64,000 nucleotides of DNA from Liolophura sinensis (GCF_032854445.1 NC_088303.1:12777501-12841500); one strand, 5' to 3'. Positions 36,601 to 47,969 are shown, counted from the stretch's first letter. Numbers and translations: made by a program. The notes: generated by a model from the letters alone, not told the origin.

Positions 36601-39600
36601 AGTTCTGCAATACCCCTGGCCTCTTGTGAACAAGTATAACATTATAGTCTCTGGCCTCTTTGTGAACAATGATAGGAGTATAGTCCCACGATACCACTCG
36701 GCTCTTTGCTAACAAAGATAAGATTATAGTTCCACAATACCGCTAGGTTCTTGTCAAGAAGGCTAGGATTGTAGTCTGACAACGCCACCAGGCTCTCTGT
36801 GAACCGGATAGAATTATAGTCCTACAATACCAATAGGCTCTTTGTGAACCAGGATAGGATTATAGTCCCATAATACCACTGGGCTTTTGTAAACAAGGAT
36901 AAGATAGTCCCGCAATACCACAGTCCTCTTTCTGAACAGGGGTAAGATTATAGCTCCACAATACCACGAGCTCTTTGTGAACAAGGAAAGGATCATAATC
37001 TCTTAATGCCACTTGGCTCTTTGCGAGCCAGGATAAGATTATAGTCCAACAATACCCCTGGCCTCTTGTGAACAAGGATAACATTATAGTCTCTGGCCTC
37101 TTTGTGAACAGTAATAGGATTATAGTCCCACATTACCACTAGATTCTTTGTAAACAGGGATAGGATTATAGTTCAAGAATTGTCCTGGCCTCTATGTTAA
37201 CAAAAAAATATTATAGTTGCACAATTCTACTAGGCTCTTTGTGAACAAGGATAGTATGATAGTCCAGTAACACCACCAGTATTTTTAAAAACAGGTATAG
37301 GATCATAGTCCGACAATACCACGAGCCTCTTTCCCAACAGGGATAGGATTATAGTCCCATAATACCACTGGGCTCTTGTAAACAAGGATGAGATTATATC
37401 CCCACAATACCACAAAGCTCTTTGTGCACAATTATAGTCCCGCAATACCACAGACCTCTTTCTGAACACGGGTAAGATTATAGTTTCCACGATACCACAA
37501 GGTTCTTTGTGAACAGGGATACGATTAGAGTCCCGCAATACCACTAGCCTCTTTGTAAACAGGGATAGGATTATAGTCCAAGAATTGTCCTGGCCTCTAT
37601 TTGAACAAAATAGCGCGCGAGCGCAGCGTAATGACCCAGGAGCCTCTAACCAATGCGGTCGCTGTGAGTTCAAGTCCACATCATGCTAGCTTCCTCTCCG
37701 GCTGTACGTGGGGAGGTCTCTCAGCACCCTGCGGATGGTCTTGGGTTTCCTCCGGGCTCTGCCCGGTTTCCTTCCTCCATAATGTTGGCCGCCGTCGTAT
37801 AAATAAAATATTCTTGAGTAAGGCGTAAAACACCAATCAAATAAATAAATAAATAATAGTCCCGCAATACCACAGACCTCTTCCCGAACAGGAATAAGAT
37901 TATGGTCCCACGATACCACTAGTCTCTTTATCAACGGGTATAGGATTATAGTCCCACAATACCACCAGGTTCTTTGTGAACAAGGATAAGATTAGAGTTC
38001 CACAGTACCACTAGGCTTTTTGTGAACGAGGATAGTGTTATAGTCCCACAATACCACTACAGTCTTTGCGAACAAAGACAGTAGTATTGTCCCACAATAC
38101 CACTAGGCTCTTTGTGAACCAGGATATTTTATCGTCCCACACTACCATTAGGCCCTTTGTGAACAAGGATATGATTATAGCCCAGCACTGCCGATAGGCT
38201 CTTTGTAAACGGATGTTCTTATCAGCTTTTCTCAGTGCATGTGTTCTTATCACTTGTCTCAATACCGGTGCATGTGTTCTTGTTACTTGTTTCAATACAG
38301 GAGTTATCATTTCTCTCAGTAATGTTTCAGTATAGGTGTTCGTATCACTTGCATCAATACAGTTGTTAGTTTTAGTTGTCTCAATATAGGTTCTTTTATC
38401 ACTTGGCTTAGTAAAGGTGTCTTTATCACAGGTGTCCTAGTACAGGTTTTCTTATCACTTGTCTTAGTAAAAGTTTTCTTATCACTTGTCCTAGTACAGT
38501 TGTTCTTATCACTTGTCCTAGTATAGGTGTTCTTATCACTTGTCCTAGTACAGGTTTTCTTATCCCTTGTCCTAGTACAGGTTTTCTTATTACTTGTCCT
38601 AATACAATTGTTCTTATCACTTGTCCTAGTACAGGTGTTCTTATCACTTGTCCTAGTACAGGTGTTCTTATCACTTGTCCTAGTACAGGTTTTCTTATCA
38701 CTTGTCCTAGTTGTTCTTATCACTTCTCCTAGAGCAGGTGTTCTTATCACCTGTCCTAGTACAGGTTTTCTTATCACTTGTCCTAGTACAAGTTTTCTTA
38801 TCCTAATGCCTGTGCTCTTCCCACTTCTGTCAGTGTTGTTGCTCTTGTCACTTCAGTCAGTGTTGGTGCTTCTGTCACTTCTGTCAATGATGGTGCTCTT
38901 GTCACTTCTCTTATTGTTAGTGCTTTTGTCACTTTGAACAGTGTTAGTGCCCTTTTCACTTCTTCCACTGTTGGTGCTCTTGTCACTTCTATCAGTGTTT
39001 GACCGGACTCGACGGCTCAGTTGGTAGAGCGTCTGCTTCGGTGGCGGTAGACCCAGGGTCAATCCTGGGTCGGGTCACACTTATGACCTTTAAAGAGGAA
39101 GCTGTAGCTTGGTGTTCAAGCATTAATGGGATAGTGCAACGACTGGTTGACCTGTATGAGCAAATTGGTTCGGCTAGGGCAACTTACTTGCCTTCGGTAA
39201 GTCGTCTCATTGAAGCAGCACTAGATAAAAAAGCGGTGGAAATCCGTCCTGCAACAAAGAGGCACATTAGAGGCTCCTCCTCCTCCTCCTCCTTCAAAAA
39301 TTGTTATGTACGATGTTAAACCCTAAGCACTCACTCTATCAGTTTTGGTGCTGTTGTCACGTCTCTTAGTGCAGGTGATTTTGTCTCTTCTGTCAGTGCT
39401 GGTGCTCTTGACACTTGTCAGTGCTGGTGTTTTCGTCACTTATCTCAGTGTTGATGCCCTCGTCACCTCTCCAAGTGCTTGTGTTTTTGTCCCTTCTCTC
39501 AGTGTTGGTGCTTTTGTCCCATCTCTCAGTGTTAGTTTTCCTTTCATTTCTCTCAGTGTTGGTGCTCTTGTTACTTCTCTTAGTGTTGGTAATTTTGTCA

Positions 39601-41997
39601 CTTCTCTCAGTGCTGGTGCTCTTGACACTTCTCTCAGTGCTGCTGCTCTTGTCACTTCTCTTAGTGTTGGTACTTTTGTCAGTTCTCTCAGTGCTGGTGC
39701 TCTTGACACTTCTCTCAGTGCTGCTGCTCTTGTAACTTATCTTGGTGTTGTTAGTGTTAGTGTTGCCCTTGTCGCTTTTCTCAGTGTTGGTGCTTTTGTC
39801 GCTTTTCTCAGTGTTGGTGCTTTTGTCGCTTTTCTCAGTGTTGGTGCTTTTGTCACTTCTCTCAGTGCTGCTGCTCTTGTAACTTATCTCAGTGTTGTTG
39901 CCCTTGTCACTTATCCCAGTGCTGGTGCTTTTGTCGCTTTTCTCGGTGTTGGTGCTTTTGTCGCTTTTCTCAGTGCTGGTGCTTTTCTCCCTTCCCACAG
40001 GACTGTTACTCTTGTCATTTCTCTAAGTGTTGGTGCTTTTTTGACTCTTCTCAGCGCTGATTTCTTCGTCATTTTACTCAGTGCTAGTGGTCTTCTTTCA
40101 CTTATTTCAGTCCTGCTGATCTTGTCATTTCTCCCTATGATGACGATTTCGTCACCTCTCTTGTTGTTGATGAACTTTTCATTTTTCTTAATGTTGGTGC
40201 TTTTGTCAATTTTCTCAGTGCTGGTGCTTTTCGTCAAATTCGGCAAATATTAGTGTTTTCATCTGCATGTATTCTCCTCACTTCTGTCCGCAGGTATCCC
40301 TCGTTCTTGTGGTTGTTTTCTTTATTGTCTGGTTTCCGTATGCCATCGTGTGTACCTGGGAGGTGTTTGGTGGTCATCTGACACCAGGCGCCAGCGCCTT
40401 ACCTACAATGTTTGCCAAGTCCTCCTGCGCATTCAACCCAATCCTGTACGGCGCCTGTGACAAACACTTCCGTCAGATTGCCAAGCGACTTCTCTGTCCC
40501 TGTAAATACAACGCTGTTGGGTTCACCAGTACGCGTAACAGGTATTTATCTATTTGTTGCTGTCTGTGATAAAAAAGTTATGCAAGGATTCTTGTGTCGA
40601 AAGAAAGTAGATTTGAGGGCGTTGTCAGAATAAGTGCATTTAGTTTACCAATATTTAGTTTCAAATCAGAAATTTCAATGTCAAAACACATCGATTAACA
40701 CATCGATTGTTTGATGACATTAGGAGAGCAAGGTTTCGTCTGGGCTCTGTGCGGTTTCCTCTCACAATAATGCATAATCAGTTAACTATTCTTGAGCAGA
40801 TCGTAAAACACAAGCCGAAGAAATAAATATAGAAATAAAATTGTCATTTCTCTCAGTGTTAATTACAGTGCAAATCAAATGTATTTCAAGAATCAGGAAC
40901 TTTTTTTAATGTAGAATACAATCGCAAGTCACAGCAATGACGCGTTGTGTATACATTGTAATTGCGCAGTACACGAAATCTTCAGACACTCAAGTGATAC
41001 TGAAGATTGAGTCAGTTCGTGCACATCATTTTCTTTATGTATTAAAGTATTTACTCTTATTGTGTACACTCAAACACGTGTTACTTTACTGATCTTTTTG
41101 AACAGGTATATTTCGAGGCGCCCTATAAGCTTGGATATATTTGCCAGCCACACTGGTGATAATAACGACCTGAGGCCTCAACTCCACGACGGCGCAGAGA
41201 ATGCTGAGCAGAGCAGTGAGCGCATAGGCTCAGGCAACGCTCCACGCCTCGCTCCTCGCCCCACAGACGGATGTGGCGACGTAAACAAAAGAACAGCGGA
41301 TACATTTCCTGAAAATATTTACAAGATATCTCCCAGTCTGATTAATACCGTTGATTCAAATCCATTTGCGCAATACTCAGTCCAAACCAGCCCGACAAAA
41401 CTCAAGGGTCAAAGTCGTGGAATAGAACCGTCTTTCGTAGCTCTACAATGGCAGCCGCATCACTCCCAGCAGACATGTACAGTGGAGAATCCACTTAGAA
41501 AGTCTAGCCTGTCCGTGAAGAAGACTCCTAAACCAAGGCCAGCCTTAACCAAAAGGTCCACCAGTCTTTATTCTTTCTTCAGCTTTTCCAAACAAGATAA
41601 TCATTCTGCCGATAAGAGCATTCGATACAGTTTGGAGGCGGAGGGTACAGCTATCTGGGATTCTCAGGATGCCGTGATGGAGAGCCGTCTGAAGAACCGG
41701 CCGGACGGAGAGAATTTTTCTGACGTACTGGCTTCTAATAATTCAAATGACTCAGGTGAAAGCTTCTCTCAGCTCTGTAACCTGGAAGCTCCAGTTAATC
41801 ATCGCTTTTCAACAAAAGCTTCCTCTCCAAAACTGGACAACGATGTCATAAGTGATTTTGACGCATCTTGCTTAACTAACGCCGTGAAGCCATCACTGCA
41901 GGTAAAACCATTACTGAAGAATACGCTGCCAAACTTAACAGTCACGTTCTCTTTGGATAAAGTTAAGATTCGCTCACATAACCTCTACCTCACCTGA
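33649..41997 (+). CDS. Opsin, probably neuropsin/peropsin (group 4) type, with long C-terminal tail; first exon not found
   Basis: Exons 33649-33951, 34556-34791, 35117-35200, 40294-40541 and 41106-41997 (stop TGA) join with correct phases: 586 residues plus an unseen N-terminus. Seen: TM1 LLGTFGN; TM2 LGLAISDL; disulfide Cys VCKMVG; VYRY where DRY is usual; EPFGTSC, placing Glu at the 181 counterion site; VWFPY in TM6; FAKSSCAFNPILY with the retinal-binding Lys spaced exactly as Lys296 before NPxxY; LLCPC for palmitoylation. It is therefore a retinal-binding GPCR. EPFGTSC and the TM1 sequence resemble neuropsin-type opsins; subtype is inference. The last exon adds about 296 Ser/Thr-rich residues, very long for an opsin. 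The first exon must end in phase 1. Introns carry arrays, one derived from the exon itself. Confidence 0.9.
33953..34345 (+). repeat. Exon-derived minisatellite: opsin exon end and 5' splice site repeated about ten times
   Basis: Units of about 40 bp (ACAGATACATCACTATCTGC, then CGGCCAGCACTGAGTAAC) are copies of the last 35 or so coding bases of exon 33649-33951, which encode YRYISICRPAL, together with the donor. Intact GTAAGC donors recur at 34190 and 34233. Reading through from the exon meets a stop at about 33999. Confidence 0.9.
35330..38215. repeat. Minisatellite in opsin intron, unit about 45-50 bp
   Basis: Around 60 units on the pattern CTCTTTGTGAACAAGGATAG, GATTATAGTCCCACAATACC, ACTAGG. 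It starts about 130 bp after the donor of exon 35117-35200 and is broken by a SINE at 37612. The open frames over it have repeat composition and are not coding. Confidence 0.9.
37612..37856 (+). mobile_element. SINE, main tRNA-headed family, inserted in the minisatellite
   Basis: GCGCGAGCGCAGCGTAATGA, CCCAGGAGCCTC, GTGAGTTCAAGTCCAC (B box), CTTCCTCTCCGGCTGTACG, GGGCTCTGCCCGGTTTCC, GGCGTAAAACACCAATC and tail AAATAAATAAATAA. Minisatellite units continue on both sides, so the array predates the insertion. Confidence 0.9.
38216..38812. repeat. Minisatellite in opsin intron, unit about 30 bp
   Basis: About 20 units of TTCTTATCACTTGTCCTAGT plus ACAGGTG. It adjoins the previous array directly. The 150-codon antisense frame is a period-of-three effect. 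Confidence 0.9.
38813..40255. repeat. Minisatellite in opsin intron, unit about 27-30 bp
   Basis: About 48 units of CTCAGTGTTGGTGCTTTTGT plus CACTT, ending 40 bp before the acceptor of the opsin exon at 40294. The open frames of 302 and 201 codons on opposite strands are both due to the unit length and should not be annotated as genes. Confidence 0.9.
39000..39336 (+). mobile_element. Second SINE family (tRNA-derived head, ACTC tail)
   Basis: A-box GGCTCAGTTGGTAGAGCG and B-box GGGTCAATCCTGGGTC mark a tRNA-derived promoter. The body runs GGTAAGTCGTCTC, GCAGCACTAGATAAA, CGGTGGAAATCCGTCCTGC and ends GTTAAACCCTAAGCACTCAC. TCTATCAGT on both sides (38988-38996 and 39335-39343) is a likely target-site duplication. 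A copy in the other direction lies at 56195-56478. Confidence 0.85.
40735..40838 (+). repeat. SINE tail fragment (main family)
   Basis: GGGCTCTGTGCGGTTTCC, TATTCTTGAGCAGATCGTAA and AAGAAATAAATATAGAAAT match the 3' third of the main SINE family, diverged. In the last opsin intron. Confidence 0.6.
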
Positions 41998-42093
41998 CTA
42001 GTACCATTATGGTCTAAGCAAAGCTTCGCTCATATGGCCTCTACCTCACGGCCACCACTGACCTATGCCATTACGGCCGTAGTGAAGCTTCAC
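41960..42093 (+). repeat. Tandem duplication of the opsin stop-codon region
   Basis: The end of the last opsin exon (ATTCGCTCACATAACCTCTA, CCTCACCTGACTAG) is followed by a diverged copy (CTTCGCTCATATGGCCTCTA, CCTCACGG, CACTGACC) and a partial third (CTTCACTCACATGG). The downstream copies are untranslated. Confidence 0.75.
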
Positions 42094-42740
42094 TCACATG
42101 GACAGAGCGATCTGCATTGTGATCAACCACATAGACGGCGCTGTTATCCTTATGTACAAATCTATCGCGTACACGGTATTAAACAACATAGATTTCGCTG
42201 GTTGCCGAGTGTAACCGTCTATCTTGTAGACAGCTTTTATACAGACCAGCATGTCATGTGTAACATCATAGATGGCGCCTCTTGTAGTATGAGACCCTTA
42301 CATATTAACGGAAAAAAGTAATCGGCCTTTACTTTTGAATCACAATCTGTTCGGTTAAGGTCTGTAACGCTCGTCATTTTCGAACTGTATCTAATACCGC
42401 TTGGCCTGGGTCTAGGGGCTGTAAAGGCAGCCATGCTCATTACATCTGCATAATGCCTTTATGAACAGTTGCAATCGAAGCGCGACTACGATACCTTGTT
42501 TAATTGTTATTTGACCTTTTGAACTTTGATAAAGAATTCATGCCTGGAATATCCACTGTCTGCCCGGCATCATTGATAACTGATGACCGCTTCTCTCTTG
42601 TGTGTTACCGGCTTTATTTCCCATTTGTATAATATCTTACACAACTTTGTCTTTGGGAGCTAGTGTTATACGTTGTTTTGGAAATGGATCTTGCGATTAT
42701 CGACTTGGAACACCCTGTACGGACTACGAATGATATATGA
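42094..42740 (+). mobile_element. 5'-truncated 3' end of a Naiad-type Penelope-like element
   Basis: GGACAGAGCGATCTGCATTG, ATCAACCACATAGACGGCG and TTTATGAACAGTTGC match the 3' tail of the element at 15496-18170. The rest (GGCATCATTGATAACTGATG, GTTATACGTTGTTTTGG) matches 13320-13480. No RT sequence is present. It abuts the duplicated opsin stop region. Confidence 0.75.
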
Positions 42741-43018
42741 CGCTTATATCACGACCACATGTGGCATTTGAAGATAAGAAAAGAAAACACGTATGTACAT
42801 GTATATATATTCATGCCGACATAGGCCTATATGATTTATATGATGAAAAAATTATTATTACTATTTTGGATGAGAATGGTTGAAACAACACAAAAGGAAC
42901 AGAGATGCATGTAGTTAAAAACCGAGTAGTACAATAGAGGGAAAAATCAAAACACTAGACCATATACACAGAACATTAGGTACTCTGTTTAGACTAAGTC
43001 CTCGCGTAAGCTACATGT

Positions 43019-43490
43019 TCAGCCAAGCCATTCATTTAATAGAGCTTTGAATTCTTTAACGGTGTCCACGGCCTTCATTTCTGGAGGCAGGTAGTTCCAC
43101 AACTTTGCATCTTGGTAGTCAAGAGAGTATGCTCTCTTTCTGTATCGGGGGAACCTAACAATACGGAGGTTGTAGTGGCTGTCCTTTATCTTAATTATGT
43201 CGTGGAGGTAATCACGGTCTTTATTTTTAACAATTTAGCAATACACCTTGCTCTACACAGCTTAATGGCTATGGTTCCTGACTAAGAAAGTAATATGCTA
43301 TAGTCAGTTTCATAATCTGAGAAAACAAAGCTGATTGCTCTTTCATTGAGTTTTTCACCTTTGTCAGAACAACCTTTAGAGCAGAGAGTCCAAAAAGATG
43401 TACAGTAACTAAAATCTGACAAGATCAAACATTTATAAATAGACAATTTGCTTCGAAAATCAAGACAGTCGTGAATCTGACACTGAGGCG
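43019..43490 (-). pseudogene. Non-LTR retrotransposon reverse transcriptase, C-terminal relic
   Basis: Minus-strand peptides RSKLSIYKCLILSDFSYCTS, LNERAISFVFSDYETDY and, after frame breaks, RYRKRAYSLDYQDAKLWNYL and FKALLNEWLG match the conserved end of Jockey/CR1-type ORF2 proteins. The matching upstream part lies at 45500-45040, so this element was split by later insertion or rearrangement. Confidence 0.7.
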
Positions 43491-43494
43491 ACAA

Positions 43495-44560
43495 ATGCTG
43501 GGGGTACCAAAAGGTTCTGTTCTTGGGCCTTTATTATTTCTATTATTTACAAACGACTTACCGTCCAATATCGTAAATAAGTGGTGTCAGATCACCTGTC
43601 TTCAAATACTGTTCACCAAACCTTGGTTAAAGATATATCCAATATTGAATCATGGTCATCCAAATTGTTGGTAAATTTTAACCCGAAAAAACTAAATCTC
43701 TTCTCATGTTCAGACGCAGAAACCTTCATGTACTCACTTGACTTTTCAAAGTGTAGTCGTCCATTCATGTTATCAGATCATATTCCTCGCAGAACAGCTG
43801 CCCGAAACTCGTATTCTGGAAGATCTCCAAATCAACTAACCCCAAAGTATTATAGAACAGAACATTTTAAAGAAAAATGTTTTTACCTTTAATGAGTGGA
43901 ATACCTTACCCAAATATATCAAGACGCTGTCATTGATTTATTTATTTATTTGATAGGTGTTTTACGCCGTTCTCAAGAATATTTCTCTATTACGATGACG
44001 GTCAGCATTATGTAAGGAGGAAACCCACGACCATCGGCAGGTTGCTGACAGACCTTCCCACATACGGCCGGAGAGGAAACCAGCATGAGCTGGACTTGAA
44101 CTCATAGCGACCGCATTGGTGAGAGGCTCCTGGGTCATTACGCCGCGCTAGCGCACAGGCCAACTGAGCATCCGCTGTCATTGACTGAAGAATTTAAAGC
44201 AAACCTAAAAAAAAACAAAAGTTTATCAAAAAAAACCTTGCTGCTACTTCGTAGGAAGCAGATTATGCAATATTTTGTTAGCCAGACTAGAAATGGGTGT
44301 AGTAATTTAAATGGAGACCTTTTTCATAACCACTTGACGGACATACCGAACTGTTAGTGAGGACATCTTGATGTATGGGCAGACCACGATTTAATTTACT
44401 GTTACTTATGTGAAGAACAACGTGATATATCACTAAACTAAACTAGACAGACCACTGCTAGTTTTCTTCTCTGTGGTGATGAGAGTCTAACCAAATCTTT
44501 AAAGATCACCATCACAGAATATGTATTCCAATTTTTCAGTGACACTAAATGGTTGTAATT
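43495..44560 (+). pseudogene. Non-LTR retrotransposon reverse transcriptase relic, plus strand, split by a SINE
   Basis: GVPKGSVLGPLLFLLFTNDL is RT motif B of Jockey/CR1-type elements. DISNIESWSSKLLVNFNPKK and the later FNEWNTLPKYIKTL region follow, with frame changes. After the SINE at 43937 the frame resumes with LTEEFKANLKKN, and a distal piece (LTKSLKITITEYVFQFF) ends near 44560. The active-site Asp pair is missing. Confidence 0.7.
43925..44184 (-). mobile_element. SINE, main tRNA-headed family, full length with 12-bp target-site duplication
   Basis: The element is 43937-44172. Both flanks carry CGCTGTCATTGA (43925-43936 and 44173-44184). On the minus strand it starts GGATGCTCAGTTGGCC (A-box-like), has GCGGTCGCTATGAG then TTCAAGTCCAGC (B box), GCTCATGC, ACCTGCCGATGGTCGTGGG and ends in an AAATAAATAAATAAATC tail. 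It interrupts the retrotransposon relic at 43495-44560. This copy defines the family used for the other calls. Confidence 0.95.
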
Positions 44561-45039
44561 CTTTACATACACGTTTATATGGTTCGTACACATGTATGGG
44601 TGTCATGTGTGAATTTGCATGTGTGCTTTCACAGATATGAATACACGTAGATGTGTGTGTATATGTATGCTCGTGTATGCGTTTGTACCATCGATATGTG
44701 TACTATGTGTAAGTGTACGTACACATTATTATTATTACTATTGTTGTTATTATAAAGTAACATATAACCACGATGATCAAGTATTTTTCCCCTCGTTACT
44801 CCTATGCTCCAATGTGTGCACTGACATAAAACATCTGTACCTGTACCAATTTTCATTTTGCATGACATCTCCTTGAATTCTTGTTTGAGCCCCAGCACTG
44901 CATAATATATCTATTACGCCTTCGCTGTACATAATCCTGCACCGAAACAAACTGTTTTCCCCATTATTTATGTTAATTACCACCTGCCTAAGTTATTCCT
45001 ATATGAAAACGGAGCAACCATATAAGCGTAATTCTTAAC

Positions 45040-45500
45040 TTTGTTCAGAAACTAAATAAATATTTTAAAACAAAAATCAAGACATCTGGACAGCGGTTTG
45101 GGGATATTTACCTGCCTTGTTACATATTTCATTAACATGCTGATTAAAATTAAGTTTCACATCCAAGTTGACGCCGAGGAGCTTGACCTTGCCTTTTAGT
45201 TCTATTCTTATATATCCAATGTTCAGCACAAAATCTTAGCATTTTTTGATACTGAACAGAAGATCTTGAAATTTACTGGGATTGGCACAAAACTAATTAT
45301 CTTCAAAACCACGAATGGTGATCACAGTTGTATCTCTTAGAGATTCAACAACCATGTTAGCTGATCTGGCATTAGTACAAATTGTGTTGTCAGCATAATT
45401 ATAGAGACAGCGGCCGATGAAGTAAAACAAGTCATTCAAAATATTAAAGAACAGAGGCCCTAATACATAGCCTTGCGGAACTCCTTTCGCAACATGTTGC
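45040..45500 (-). pseudogene. Non-LTR retrotransposon reverse transcriptase relic, central part
   Basis: Minus-strand frame GVPQGYVLGPLFFNILNDL, then YNYADNTICTNA (the YADD box, here with Asn in place of the second Asp), DTTVITIRGFEDN, an in-frame stop, then LKGKVKLLGVNLDVKLNFNQ. This is the RT core of a Jockey/CR1-type element, continuing at 43490-43019. Confidence 0.75.
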
Positions 45501-47095
45501 CAACAGAGTTTTTGTCATTCCATTGCAAACTAGTTCATGTACTAAATGTAGAATTTTTACATAATACAAAATAATAAAAAAATCCATTCGTGAAAATACA
45601 TATGTATGTAATGTTTCCATGTACTGAATATATGTATCTGAAGTCAGCAGTGCAGTGTGCATGGCCATGTCCATACCGATGCTGCTTAATGTCATGACAA
45701 CTAAGGTAGAAACAATTGAAGTTGGCCGACTGTCGGAATACCCCGCATGAAGACCCAGCCCTGGTCTCCGTATGGAAACATATGTTCATATGTTAATCTG
45801 CCTGTGACGGATGGATCCGTGGGCTTTGTTATGTCCTAAGGAATAACAAGTACCAAAAAAGTTCTCAGCCTTGTTTGGATAAACATGGCTTTAAACTAAA
45901 GATTTCCCAAAGCAAAAGCGGTCAATCCAGAAATGAAGACGTATCCAGCAGCCAAAGCCACTCTGTGGGTAAGAATACGAATGGATGCGTGATTCAATTG
46001 AATTCGAACATTTTCCTTTCATTTCACATAGAACCTTGAAATTCGTTTTTATGTTAGTTTTCATATATTGAGTGTTAACGTTCTCTAGGAGTCACTGACA
46101 ACTACAGGTGTCCGATCACGCATCCGTGCGCAATTTATGTACACTTCCACGCCTGGGACTGTTTCCGATGACGCATCGGTGCGTAACATATGCACACCTC
46201 TACGCATTCATCACAAAAATAAATCCTACAGTATCCTACTGTGTCTGAGGCACAGTCGTGGGTTCGAGTCTCTCTCACCCTACAATGACCAAGGCTTTAC
46301 CTCAGCAGGTTTGTCAGGTCAGTGAAGTGTGACCCCGGAGCTCCCTGGATGGGTTCTCCAGCTTTTTCTTCACTCACAGGCATGACCACCTCCTTATTAA
46401 GGACTCTACCGTTTGTCTGCTGACAAATTTATGAATCACTTTTTTTCTCTCTCTCATTGTGGGTTCTCTTTCGTTTTGTTTTACAATCAATAACTCAAGT
46501 CACCATTTTTTTTCCATTTTGTAATAATACTATTGTATTGCCCTTTAATGCACAATCATAGCATGGCCATTCAAACTGGGACAAGCCTATTTCACACGTG
46601 GCCTGTACTCATCCAGGAATTAAAGAGAAGGGAGACAAACAATATCAGCAGGTTAGCCGGCTCTCCGAAACCTCAAACATTTACAACCTCCAAAAACGTA
46701 CCTAAATAAAAAACGCTATTATGAAAATCATGTCGTGTAATTATGCTCGCTACAAATCTCATACACGGCGATTTGTCAGGGAAAATACACGAGTCATCGG
46801 AAAAGCAAAAACTGACAACAAAATAAGGTGACCTGAGCAACAGACAATACTGTACAACGTGCAGTGAGTTCATACAAAAAATAACATCCATTCATGACTG
46901 TTGTGTAGTTAAATCTAATGTAATTACAACAAAAACGCGAGAAATAAAAACATAATTTTTCTTATCACCGAGATTATAAAACATGAAGGACAATTAGCAA
47001 AACCGGAAGCCCTTAATTCACACATACGTAACAGTACACTTTGAAAGCTGATTAGAATGAATAAGATCACTTGTTAATGGTTACCTTAATGATTA
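45500..47095. other. Unassigned region
   Basis: No gene recognised. A string with a B-box-like GTGGGTTCGAGTCTC at 46256-46270 may be an eroded tRNA-derived element, but its A box and ends could not be placed. Confidence 0.4.
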
Positions 47096-47430
47096 GGATG
47101 CCTCCTAGGGTGATTCCACCAAAGGAACCACGTCATATCACCTCCTCAATGATCCATGTCACATCATCTATGGTCCGTGTTAATCGTCCAGACCACCTCC
47201 TTGTATGATCCCACTAACTGATCCACGTCGCATCATCTCCTCTTCGCGCAATCATTACCTTAATGGGCCAGACCACCTTCTAGTATGATCCCACTAACTG
47301 ATCCGTGTCACATCATCTCCTATCCACGTAATCATTACCTTAATGGTCCAGACCACCTCATAGTATGGTCTTACTAACTTATCCATATCACAAAATCTCT
47401 TATTCACGTATTCATTATCTTAATGGTTGA
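47095..47430. repeat. Tandem repeat, unit about 88 bp
   Basis: Three to four units with CAGACCACCTYCTAGTATGA, TCCCACTAACTGATCC and ATCATTACCTTAATGG. Downstream of the FBXO31-like gene, probably outside its transcript. Confidence 0.8.
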
Positions 47431-47969
47431 TTACCATTTGATCAAGATTTTCCAATTTGAAACTACACACCTTCATAAAATTTTTCTTTCTTCAATAAAA
47501 TACTATGGTAAAAGAAATAATTAAATTCCCTGCATCAATAACAAAATAAGGTTCCTTCCTGAAGGCAGCATGTGATAATGCTCCTTTTAAGACTGTTTAT
47601 AAGGCATGGTTTTCACAACCATGAACCATAAGCATTAAAGCCTCATGTTATGTGAAAGGTAATATAAAGAAGGTTTATCAGTCATGGTTTTCACATGTGT
47701 GAACGATAAGGATAAAAGTCACATCTTATAAAGCTACAACAAGAATATGTTAAAACCATGCCACAGTACCAATATAAAGCTGACTTGAGGTGAAACTTAA
47801 TTGCTGTTTAATACGTGCACAGCTTGAGTAAAACACAGCATTAAGTATGGGAATAAGCAAAACATAAAATAAATGCACTGAATTATTCAAATTTGCTGTT
47901 GTTGAGTAAAACAGTCACAGTACATTAAAATATGTGTGTATTAGCCTGGTATCAATACCTGGACGATTA

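Noticed and set aside
37230-37679. 149-codon minus-strand frame
   Set aside because: Spans the 48-bp minisatellite and the head of a SINE; an artefact of repeat composition.
38316-38777. 153-codon minus-strand frame rich in RTSDKNTC repeats
   Set aside because: Non-coding 30-bp minisatellite within the opsin intron.
39010-39075. Functional tRNA gene (A and B boxes present)
   Set aside because: The tRNA-like head runs into a SINE body with an ACTC tail and flanking duplication; the cloverleaf acceptor stem cannot be closed convincingly.
39345-40253. 302-codon plus-strand and 201-codon minus-strand open frames
   Set aside because: Both lie in a 27-30-bp minisatellite inside an opsin intron; the composition follows the repeat unit, with no splice context or family match.
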